NCBI GenBank assembly: GCA_020725315.1
Contig: DYFG01000099.1
Location: 1 to 5,699, forward strand
Origin: Nitrosotalea sp.
GTDB lineage: Archaea > Halobacteriota > Syntropharchaeia > Alkanophagales > Methanospirareceae
DNA length: 5,699 nt
Direction of reading: 5' to 3'
The translations under genes were made by a program, and so were the position numbers. Every line of letters starts with the position of its first letter. Position 1 is the stretch's first letter. The notes below the pieces were generated by a model that made no database searches, was not told the origin of the DNA, and saw nothing but the letters and a program-made list of their open reading frames with translations. This document shows, in pieces, positions 1-4,712 of this stretch.

Positions 1-32
1 ACTTAACCTCGCTATCCTTTGTCGAGTAGAGC
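1..32 (-). CDS. 3' exon of the intron-interrupted frame, partial at the window edge
   Basis: After removal of the intron (718-33) the minus-strand exon continues from 32. Joined to GA from the 5' exon it reads ELYSTKDSEVK to the edge with no stop. If splicing used the second copy of the duplicated end (21), the join would read EKDSEVK in the same frame. The product is unknown and continues outside the window. Confidence 0.35.
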
Positions 33-44
33 GTCGAGTAGAGC
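21..44 (-). repeat. 12-bp tandem duplication at the intron 3' end
   Basis: GTCGAGTAGAGC (plus strand) occurs twice without a gap, at 21-32 and 33-44. On the minus strand each copy reads GCTCTACTCGAC. The copy at 44-33 is the 3' arm of domain VI plus the intron terminus. The copy at 32-21 follows the predicted splice site, so a second potential intron end lies at 21. The length is a multiple of three. Confidence 0.9.
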
Positions 45-84
45 TCATAGCCACCTCCTCCCGGAGGCTACTATGAGCCCCCTC
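36..84 (-). ncRNA. Group II intron domain VI with branch-point A
   Basis: The minus-strand arms GAG-GGGG-CTCATAG (84-71) and CTATGAG-CTCT-A-CTC (50-36) pair along their length, with G-T pairs in the GGGG/CTCT part. A further GCCTCC/GGAGGT helix lies towards the loop. One unpaired adenosine (position 39) is bulged in the 3' arm, exactly seven nt from an intron end at 33. This is the expected place for the branch-point nucleotide that attacks the 5' splice site. Confidence 0.85.
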
Positions 85-87
85 ACA

Positions 88-120
88 GAACCGGACTTGA
101 GGTTTTCCCTCATCCGGCTC
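88..120 (-). ncRNA. Group II intron domain V
   Basis: Minus-strand hairpin of 33 nt starting GAGCCGGA and ending TCCGGTTC. These arms pair over 8 bp, and the upper stem GAGG/CCTC is capped by a GAAA-type loop. The catalytic AGC triad is present in the 5' arm. The bulge region reads CAAG where related introns that I recall have CACG, and the domain is one base shorter than the usual 34 nt. Both are small departures that leave the fold intact. Confidence 0.92.
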
Positions 121-516
121 TTCAGAAGAACCTCCCTATTATTTTCTGGATAGGTTATGAGTCCAGTTTTGTTGCCATCCTTTACCCGCCTCTTTGTGCG
201 GTTGATGTGTCCCTGACCCAACGGTTCATCCGCCAGCCCCTTCCCTCCACGGACATTACCCCGCTTCTTCGGTACTATGAGCTGGTCCGATTCCCAGAGT
301 ATCATCTGTACCATCTTACCGTTTATAGGCTTGATAGGACTTACTCCAGTAAGGAGAACACTCTGGGCCTCCCGAGTTCCCATAATATCCCTTTGATACC
401 GTGCCACGGTCTCAGACCCCGTCGGGCTCTCATCACCTCGCCCTGTCCCAGAGCTCCATGCTATATTCCAAGACCAGAGTTTCGGACTATCGGTGACGAG
501 AGTACTGCCTTCCGTC

Positions 517-544
517 AAATGAACAACGTCGGCCACCGAGACAA
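517..544 (-). other. Intron guide sequences EBS2 (544-539) and EBS1 (522-517)
   Basis: On the minus strand TTGTCT (544-539) and TCATTT (522-517) lie 16 nt apart in domain I. They are exact reverse complements of AGACAA (730-725) and AAATGA (724-719) in the 5' exon. The order EBS2 then EBS1 is as expected for a group II domain I. Twelve of twelve bases match, so the element is paired to this very site and was probably inserted by retrohoming here. Confidence 0.85.
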
Positions 545-718
545 CGTGTATTTCGGGGCTCAATCCCTTCACTTGCGTTGCAGCCCAGTATCCCATCCCC
601 CTGGCTTCACAACAGCCTGTTACCAGACTGGGTGCAAGGTTCAGTTCTGAGGTGGTGGCTAACCTTTCCTCAGGTTGGATTTTCACCAACTGGATATTAT
701 GAACTTTACTCGGCGCAC

Positions 719-730
719 TCATTTTTGTCT
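719..730 (-). other. Intron-binding sites IBS2-IBS1 (intron target site)
   Basis: The last 12 nt of the 5' exon, AGACAA then AAATGA on the minus strand, sit directly against the intron GTGCG. They complement EBS2 and EBS1 inside the intron without mismatch. This marks the 5' splice junction between 719 (exon) and 718 (intron). Confidence 0.85.
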
Positions 731-780
731 TCTATTCCTAATCGTTTCAATTTGCTCCCTGTGGGCACGCCATTTTCATC
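719..780 (-). CDS. 5' exon of an unidentified open frame interrupted by the intron
   Basis: In the minus frame entering the intron, the codons from 780 read DENGVPTGSKLKRLGIEDKN, then GA at 720-719, which the first base of the 3' exon completes. A possible GTG start is at 768-766. The same frame is also open upstream of a TAG at 783-781, back to a GTG at 858 (about 25 codons rich in Asp, Glu and Arg), so the real gene may start earlier and be broken by this TAG. No family is recognised. Read without splicing, the frame stops five codons into the intron (ECAE then stop). Spliced, it stays open to the window edge. It could also be non-coding; the support is only the open frame and its continuity across the intron. 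Confidence 0.35.
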
Positions 781-897
781 CTATCCACGCATACGATAAT
801 CTTCATCGTCCGTTTTTAAGAACTCTTCTCTGTCTATTACTCTTCCATTTACCTCCACAAGGAATCGTTTGGAAACATATCAACGTCTTCAGAAAGT

Positions 898-1647
898 TTA
901 ATCTCGGGATATCTTCAGCAATTCCTTAAAATCAATTTTTCCCTTATACAGGGCGCTTCCTATTACTACCCCGCTCGCACCCGCTTCTTTTATTCGCATC
1001 ACATCCTCCACACTACTTACTCCCCCGGCTATGACCACAGGAACGCTCGCCGAACGTACGAACTCCTCGATAATCTTCGGCTCGATACCGCTCAGCAATC
1101 CTTCAACGTCTATGTTCGTAAACAGTAAACTACCCGCACCTATTCGTTCTGCGTGCTTCGCCGCCTCTTTTGCATCCAGCCCTGTTACCTCCCTCCACCC
1201 GTCTATCGTCACTTCTCCTGCTCTTACATCCAGAGCAACCATGACCCGGTCGGAAGAATACTCCTTCGCTACGTTCTCGATAAGATGCGGGGACCTCAGT
1301 GCGGCAGTTCCAAATATTATTCGATCCACGCCCACACCTCCAGCTATCCCGAGGAGCTTAACTGCTACTTCGTAAGACCTGATTCCTCCGCCCACCTGAA
1401 TCTTTGCTTTTCCCAGCACTCCTTCTGACTCCGCTATACTTTTGATCATCTCAAAATTGCTCTTCTCTTCTTGGAACGCACCATCTAAATCGATGATATG
1501 TAATCGTCTCGCACCCTGCATCACCCATTGCTTCGCTATCTCAACAGGGCTCTCTGCCGAAGAGAATATCACGTCCTCCTTCTTACCCTGCCGCAGCTGG
1601 ACACATCTGCCGCCCTTTAAGTCTATCGCAGGTATTACTTCAAACAT
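898..1647 (-). CDS. hisA: HisA, ProFAR (BBM-II) isomerase of histidine biosynthesis
   Basis: The cytoplasmic (beta/alpha)8 isomerase that converts ProFAR to PRFAR, the fourth step of histidine synthesis. From the chosen ATG the protein is 249 residues and begins MFEVIPAIDLKGGRCVQL, the usual start of the family. The two catalytic aspartates are visible in AIDLKGG (residue 9) and VALDVRAG (residue 140). The phosphate-binding loops are GGGIRS (86-91), AGGVSS (207-212) and IGSALYKG (229-236). An upstream ATG at 1671 would add eight residues (MEQSKSER), but a TATA box at 1682-1675 puts the likely transcript start near 1655, between the two. I therefore prefer 1647 with a short leader. No other his genes are in the window. 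The next element downstream is the intron-interrupted frame about 120 bp away. The gene appears intact, ending in TAA. Confidence 0.95.
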   Translation of the reverse strand: MFEVIPAIDLKGGRCVQLRQGKKEDVIFSSAESPVEIAKQWVMQGARRLHIIDLDGAFQEEKSNFEMIKSIAESEGVLGKAKIQVGGGIRSYEVAVKLLGIAGGVGVDRIIFGTAALRSPHLIENVAKEYSSDRVMVALDVRAGEVTIDGWREVTGLDAKEAAKHAERIGAGSLLFTNIDVEGLLSGIEPKIIEEFVRSASVPVVIAGGVSSVEDVMRIKEAGASGVVIGSALYKGKIDFKELLKISRD

Positions 1648-1674
1648 TCGCTCGGATTTGCTTTGCTCCATGAA

Positions 1675-1682
1675 AATTTATA
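1675..1682 (-). promoter_or_regulatory. TATA box (box A) of hisA
   Basis: TATAAATT on the minus strand, in the 78-bp gap between the TFB stop (1726) and the HisA ATG (1647). The usual 22-27 nt spacing predicts transcription starting about 1655, giving a leader of under ten nt. This argues that hisA has its own promoter and that its start is the second ATG. Confidence 0.6.
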
Positions 1683-1725
1683 CCCGTATACTACAGAAAC
1701 AACTTCGCACAGTTATAGAACTCTT

Positions 1726-2403
1726 CTACTCTATTTTTATTCCTAATTCACGCGCTATCTCTTTATACCGTACGCGCAACGTCACTTCAGTAACACCCGT
1801 AGCCTCCGCAACATCTTTCTGGGTCTTCCTATCGTCACATAAGATTGCCGCTATGTAAATCGCCGATGCAGCTATGCCCGTAGGACCTCTCCCGCTTGTT
1901 ATATCCCTTTCTAACGCCTTCTTTATTATCTTCCGCGCCTGTTCCTCTACCGGCTTCTCCAAATTTAATTTAGCGCAAAATCTGCTCACGTATTCTAACG
2001 GAGATGTTGGAGCAAGTTTCATATCAAGCCGTTTTGCCAATAACTTGCTTGTCTTTACGATATCCTTTCTCCCTACCTTTGTTACATCTTCGATCTCGTC
2101 AAGTGTTCTCGGTACGTTATGTTTTCGACACGCCATGTACATCGATGCAGCCAGTACCTTCTCTATTGAACGTCCATGAATCAAATCACTCTCCCACGCC
2201 TTACGATATATCTCCGAGCTACTCTCTCTCGTTTCCTCCGGTATGGAAAGCAACGATGACAATCTATCTATCTCAGCTTGCGCAGCTAAACGTTGCTTGC
2301 CAATTCCTATACTTATTCTTTTCCTCCGTTGACGTTCACTAAGCCTCTGTAAACGTTCTCTGTCTGCCTCTCCAGCACTTTCCTTTCTCTCCATCTCACG
2401 CAT
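1726..2403 (-). CDS. TFIIB-like factor (TFB paralogue) without zinc ribbon and B-reader
   Basis: A 225-residue protein made of the TFIIB core only. Cyclin repeat 1 covers about residues 38-128 (EIYRKA, GRSIEKVLAAS, VPRTLDEI) and cyclin repeat 2 about 132-222 (PTSPLEYVSRFC, GRGPTGIAASAIYIAA). The C-terminal helix-turn-helix GVTEVTLRVRYKEI would touch the BRE next to the TATA box. The charged N-terminus (QRLSERQRRKRI) aligns with the end of the B-linker of normal TFBs. The CxxC...CxxC zinc ribbon and the B-reader are absent, where a usual archaeal TFB has about 300 residues. They have not been lost to a bad start call: reading upstream in frame meets TGA at 2431, which is the gar1 stop. An ATG at 2394 is an alternative start, with GGAG nine bases before it. 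The cyclin folds are well conserved with no frameshift, so the gene seems functional. It should still bind TBP-DNA but lacks the part that docks RNA polymerase. Confidence 0.88.
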   Translation of the reverse strand: MREMERKESAGEADRERLQRLSERQRRKRISIGIGKQRLAAQAEIDRLSSLLSIPEETRESSSEIYRKAWESDLIHGRSIEKVLAASMYMACRKHNVPRTLDEIEDVTKVGRKDIVKTSKLLAKRLDMKLAPTSPLEYVSRFCAKLNLEKPVEEQARKIIKKALERDITSGRGPTGIAASAIYIAAILCDDRKTQKDVAEATGVTEVTLRVRYKEIARELGIKIE

Positions 2404-2420
2404 CTCCTTTTCCGCTTTTC

Positions 2421-2428
2421 TTTTTATA
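2421..2428 (-). promoter_or_regulatory. TATA box of the short TFB gene
   Basis: TATAAAAA on the minus strand, within the 27-bp gap after the gar1 stop. It predicts a transcript start near 2400, close to the first ATG (2403) and just before the second (2394). A GGAG at 2407-2404 directly abuts the first ATG, too close to serve it, but is suitably placed for the second. The gene may therefore be transcribed apart from gar1. Confidence 0.55.
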
Positions 2429-2430
2429 CC

Positions 2431-2688
2431 TCAGAGAACGTATAATTCTTTATGCACAAGCTTTTTCAGCTCCTCTTCTGTTATCCCTTCAAGTCTCTTT
2501 ATACTCACATAAGGACGGTTAACAGGTCCAAAGATATCGTAAACTCTTCCTATCTTCCTTTTATTCTCACTCATAACGATAGAATTGATCATCCCCTCTA
2601 CTTTTAGTCGACCTCCTCTCACTATCAACTTTTTATCCATGAGGTGAAGCAGTGTACCCAGTTTTCTCTCCCGCGTTCTTTTTTTCAT
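2431..2688 (-). CDS. gar1: Gar1-like H/ACA RNP protein
   Basis: Small basic protein (85 residues from ATG 2688) of the Gar1/Naf1 beta-barrel family. It is the H/ACA ribonucleoprotein component that binds Cbf5 and helps substrate turnover during guide-RNA-directed pseudouridylation of rRNA. The diagnostic stretch is IGRVYDIFGPVNRPYVSIK (residues 46-64), after an RxLGTLLH start and a K-LIVRGG strand. A longer frame begins with TTG at 2715, adding nine residues. I reject it because a TATA box at 2723-2716 puts transcription near 2695, just before the ATG. The C-terminal RGG tails of eukaryotic Gar1 are absent, as usual in archaea. A TFB gene follows after 27 bp, a gene pair I recall from many euryarchaea, and this supports both calls. 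Confidence 0.88.
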   Translation of the reverse strand: MKKRTRERKLGTLLHLMDKKLIVRGGRLKVEGMINSIVMSENKRKIGRVYDIFGPVNRPYVSIKRLEGITEEELKKLVHKELYVL

Positions 2689-2715
2689 CAGCACTGCTAA
2701 GGTTTGAGACAACAA

Positions 2716-2743
2716 TATATAAAGTTTACGGAAAATTTTTATA
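2716..2743 (-). promoter_or_regulatory. Tandem TATA boxes upstream of gar1
   Basis: Two box A candidates on the minus strand: TATAAAAA (2743-2736) and TTTATATA (2723-2716), 20 bp apart. The downstream one places a start near 2695, giving a leader of a few nt to the ATG at 2688. The upstream one would start near 2715. The rest of the 180-bp gap to the Lon-like gene (2744-2895) shows no gene that I can support, only short imperfect palindromes. Confidence 0.5.
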
Positions 2744-2895
2744 GCTACTTAGTATTAGCGCAGGATTTGGGTTCTTTTTCAACTTCAACGAAGCTGATAT
2801 AGATATCTTTACGGGTATTTTCAGCGTGGTGATTAGATAACTCCGAATCGTCTCAAGATTACGCATAAAAGAGCCAGCATATTCACATTACAAAA

Positions 2896-3699
2896 TCATA
2901 CGATCATGTACGCCACCACTTCGCCAATTGTTGATACCTCCTCCACGTCCATCTTTCCTTCCATATACTCGCCGAGATTGAGCTCTTTTGGAATATAATA
3001 AACCCGCGTAAACGTGATTCCAAATATACCCCTCTCCTCTATTTTCTGCTCGTAATAAATCACTTTTTTCTGACCTTTTGGGACAAGAAAAAGCTTCATG
3101 CCGTTCTTCTCCGCCGCCACTGCCTTTTCAAGCACTCCCCCTACCTCTCCTATATACCCTCCCTCTTCGATAGTCCCGGTAATAGCCACGTCCTGCTTTA
3201 CGTGCTTACCCTCCATCACAGCTATGAGAGCGACCGTAGTAGCAGCTCCGGCTGACGGGCCGCCTATCAAAGTGCCATTTATATCAAAAGAGATGATGAC
3301 ATCTTTATTCGAGACGTTCATATTCGTGAAGTTCTCAGCAACTCTTACCGCTTCTCTTATCGAATATTGCGTTGTAGGCTCGACAAACGGATTCGTATTG
3401 ACCAGTACATCACCATTTCCTTCTTTTAGCTCTACTCGTACCGTACCCATCACTCCTGAATAGGTATCACTTCTTACCGCGACGATATGAGCGCTACTCG
3501 CTCCCTCCGAGACATTGGTAAAAGCCGGGGTTTCTTCGCTACCCGCACTCCCAGTACTACCCGCACTGATAAGTCTCTCGATAATATCCTCTTGCGTTCG
3601 TATCATGTGCTGCTGCTGGTGATAAATGAGGAAGGAGCTAGCAGTAGAGAATAGCACGAGGAAGGCAAGTACAACAATTATCGCATTTTTGCGGTCCAT
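2896..3699 (-). CDS. Membrane-anchored archaeal Lon-like serine protease (S16)
   Basis: A 267-residue protein with one N-terminal hydrophobic segment (about residues 6-24), then a polar Ser/Gly/Thr-rich linker (about 43-70) and a Lon-type proteolytic domain (about 70-267). The Ser-Lys dyad is visible: S149 in GGPSAGA and K192 in GGVLEKAVAAEK. They are 43 residues apart, the same spacing as S679 and K722 of E. coli Lon. ITGTIEEGGYIGEVGG is the conserved strand before the lysine. There is no AAA+ ATPase domain, so this matches the stand-alone archaeal S16 proteases (COG1750 type) rather than LonB. The basic residues before the hydrophobic segment suggest it is a signal anchor or signal peptide, with the protease domain outside the cell membrane. 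Substrates are unknown. GGGGTG (3710-3705) is a good ribosome-binding site five bases before the ATG. The gene appears intact and transcribed alone. Confidence 0.9.
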   Translation of the reverse strand: MDRKNAIIVVLAFLVLFSTASSFLIYHQQQHMIRTQEDIIERLISAGSTGSAGSEETPAFTNVSEGASSAHIVAVRSDTYSGVMGTVRVELKEGNGDVLVNTNPFVEPTTQYSIREAVRVAENFTNMNVSNKDVIISFDINGTLIGGPSAGAATTVALIAVMEGKHVKQDVAITGTIEEGGYIGEVGGVLEKAVAAEKNGMKLFLVPKGQKKVIYYEQKIEERGIFGITFTRVYYIPKELNLGEYMEGKMDVEEVSTIGEVVAYMIV

Positions 3700-3734
3700 A
3701 TCAGCACCCCTGTACTAATAAATTGGAAAGCTTT

Positions 3735-3748
3735 CTATAAATATATAA
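3735..3748 (-). promoter_or_regulatory. TATA region of the Lon-like protease gene
   Basis: TTATATATTTATAG on the minus strand. It predicts a start near 3720, giving a leader of about 20 nt that includes the GGGGTG ribosome-binding site at 3710-3705. The leader is longer, and the ribosome-binding site clearer, than for the neighbouring genes. Confidence 0.55.
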
Positions 3749-3765
3749 CCATAAAATCAAGCCCT

Positions 3766-3795
3766 CTAATCCTTTGACACTCCTCGCTAATCCTT
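3766..3795 (-). repeat. 9-bp direct repeat upstream of the Lon-like gene promoter
   Basis: CTAATCCTT (plus strand) occurs at 3766-3774 and 3787-3795, with starts 21 bp apart, about two helical turns. The pair ends about 18 bp upstream of the protease TATA region. A regulator binding one face of the helix would fit, but the repeat is short and could be chance. Confidence 0.3.
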
Positions 3796-3803
3796 GATCC
3801 CGT

Positions 3804-4040
3804 CTATTTTGGCAAAAAGACCGTGCTGAGATTGAGATATTCTATCAGCCGGTTCAGGTCCACAAACCGTTCAACAAGTTCTTTCATCTTTCTTATCTTC
3901 ACCTCACCCCGTATCCTCGCCTTCCCAAACACCTCATCCACTTTCTCCAATGTCGTGAGTGTATCATCCGCAAGCAAAATAACGGGAACTCCTTTCTCTT
4001 CTGCTTCCCCCAGTATTGTTCCGGTCGGTTCTAAATCGCT
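3804..4040 (-). pseudogene. C-terminal fragment of a DRTGG / phosphotransacetylase-like protein
   Basis: Open minus frame of 78 codons after an in-frame TAG at 4043-4041, ending in TAG at 3806-3804. It starts SDLEPTGTILGEAEEKG, then has VPVILLADDTLTTLEKVDEVFG and a charged helix ending KELVERFVDLNRLIEYL. This is the pattern of the C-terminal part of DRTGG-domain proteins (COG0857, the BioD-like domain associated with phosphotransacetylase), as I remember it. There is no start codon with a ribosome-binding site, and the N-terminal two thirds of the family are missing. I read it as the tail of a gene whose front was deleted. It lies 86 bp from a truncated acyl-CoA synthetase gene, in keeping with a lost acetyl-CoA/acetate metabolism locus. 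Confidence 0.6.
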
Positions 4041-4126
4041 CTACAGTCTCTGTAACCCTCTCACCACCCATGAACACGGGTATAATCAGCTTTCTTTCAG
4101 TTAATCGCCGTCCGAAGCCAGATACG
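4041..4126 (-). other. Degenerate junction between the two gene fragments
   Basis: The 86 bp between the synthetase fragment and the DRTGG fragment are open in a third minus frame that starts with ATG at 4140 and contains KLIIPVFMGGERVTETVERF (roughly 4095-4035). This resembles the MGG-containing stretch late in ADP-forming acyl-CoA synthetase alpha subunits, but the match is from memory and short. If it is right, the interior of the synthetase gene was deleted and the remainder shifted out of frame. Confidence 0.3.
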
Positions 4127-4579
4127 CTATGAAGTCGCATTTAAGTTCGTATGCGTGTTTATTATCCCCAAACTGTTTGGTCCAATGAGATTTACGCGAT
4201 ATTTTTCACTTATACGCACAAGTTCCGATTCGAGGAGAGCACCTTCTCGCCCTGCCTCTTTAAAGCCCGCAGAGATAACCACCACATTCTTTATTCCTTT
4301 CTCCCCACAGTGTCCAAGGACTTCAGGAACGTTTACGGCTGGAACTGCGACAACCGCCAGATCTACTCGATCCTCAATCTGAATAATCGCAGGATAGCAC
4401 GCGATGCCCAAAATGTTCTCATAATGTGGATTTACCGCATAAATCCTCACTCCCTTTTCGGTCTTCGCTTCATCCTTAAATACGATTATGTTCTTGAGGA
4501 GGGTACTTCCAACTTTTCCTTCTTTAGGCGTCGCTCCGACCACTGCTATACTCTCAGGATTGAAAACACGATCGAGCAT
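4127..4579 (-). pseudogene. Truncated ADP-forming acetyl/acyl-CoA synthetase, CoA-binding domain only
   Basis: The complete enzyme makes acetate (or another acid) plus ATP from acyl-CoA, ADP and phosphate. Only its N-terminal CoA-binding Rossmann domain is here, 150 residues out of a usual alpha subunit of about 450 or more. Visible motifs are the start NPESIAVVGATPKEGKVG (residues 7-24), AVNPHYENILGIACYPAI (48-65), VDLAVVAVPA (72-81), VVISAGFKEAGREG (100-113) and LIGPNSLGIINTHTNLNAT (131-149). The family usually has NCLG where this has NSLG. Just after LNAT, where LNATF is expected, the frame ends in TAG; shifting one base gives TTC (Phe), so a one-base deletion is plausible. The succinyl-CoA-ligase-like domain, the catalytic phosphohistidine and the ATP-grasp partner are missing. 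A stand-alone CoA-binding protein is an alternative, since this fragment is clean and has a possible promoter. Confidence 0.75.
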
Positions 4580-4613
4580 TGGATTATTATCTATACATGA
4601 CAGAAGTATGTCT

Positions 4614-4620
4614 TCTTATA
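4614..4620 (-). promoter_or_regulatory. TATA box candidate of the synthetase fragment
   Basis: TATAAGA on the minus strand, 34 bp before the ATG at 4579, predicting a start near 4595. A second AT-rich candidate, TTATATATATAC, lies further up at 4664-4653. It would place the start inside the inverted repeat at 4628-4652 and give a leader of more than 50 nt. I cannot decide between them. Confidence 0.4.
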
Positions 4621-4627
4621 GTTTGGA

Positions 4628-4652
4628 AATATTGCTTAAGAAAAGCAATATT
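4628..4652. repeat. Perfect 10-bp inverted repeat with 5-nt loop
   Basis: AATATTGCTT (4628-4637) and its exact complement AAGCAATATT (4643-4652) flank AAGAA. It sits in the 133-bp gap between the end of the 303-residue TFB gene and the truncated synthetase, directly upstream of the TATAAGA box and downstream of the TATATATA stretch. It could be an operator for a dimeric regulator of the synthetase, or a hairpin at the end of the TFB transcript. There is no clear T-run after it on the minus strand, which weakens the terminator reading. Confidence 0.6.
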
Positions 4653-4712
4653 GTATATATATAACAAAACACGCTCATTTTTGAATATGTCCAAAATCGA
4701 AGGACTCACCGC

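Larger units (their letters stand above)
33..718 (-). mobile_element. Group II intron, compact, without reverse transcriptase ORF
   Basis: A self-splicing ribozyme and retroelement of about 686 nt, read on the minus strand. The 5' end is GTGCG (718-714), matching the group II GUGYG consensus. Near the other end are a domain V hairpin (88-120) and a domain VI hairpin with a bulged A (36-84), and the intron closes with CTACTCGAC, a 3' end I know from bacterial-type introns. Two internal guides (EBS1, EBS2) pair perfectly with the 12 nt just before the 5' end, which fixes the boundary independently. A typical mobile group II intron is 2-3 kb with a reverse transcriptase/maturase in domain IV. 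Here there is no room for one and no RT motif is seen. A stretch around 200-320 reads like the leader that often precedes such an ORF, so it probably derives from an RT-bearing intron by internal deletion. It would depend on a maturase supplied in trans. The exact subclass is not determined. Confidence 0.9.

Noticed and set aside
207..650. 147-codon plus-strand open frame
   Set aside because: It is antisense to the intron, with no recognisable domain, and opposite in direction to every real gene here.
45..722. 225-residue minus-strand open frame as a protein gene
   Set aside because: It overlaps the whole group II intron, including domains V and VI and the EBS guides, begins only four bases outside the intron, and its stop lies in domain VI. 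The ribozyme explains the sequence better.
781..783. TAG read as pyrrolysine in the frame before the intron
   Set aside because: No pyl genes are visible, TAG ends the TFB gene in this window, and the protein family is unknown; ordinary stop or decay is simpler.
750..806. Short frame MKIIVCVDRMKMACPQGAN starting at ATG 806 as a gene
   Set aside because: Nineteen codons with no ribosome-binding site, overlapping the longer frame that continues through the intron splice; there is no support beyond being open.
1031..1858. Plus-strand open frames across hisA and the short TFB
   Set aside because: They are antisense shadows of well-supported genes; their Ser/Pro/Thr-rich composition is typical of reverse frames.
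2744..2895. Possible small RNA gene (C/D box sRNA or tRNA) in the gap between gar1 and the protease gene
   Set aside because: There is no proper RUGAUGA/CUGA box pair and no cloverleaf; only short imperfect palindromes are seen.
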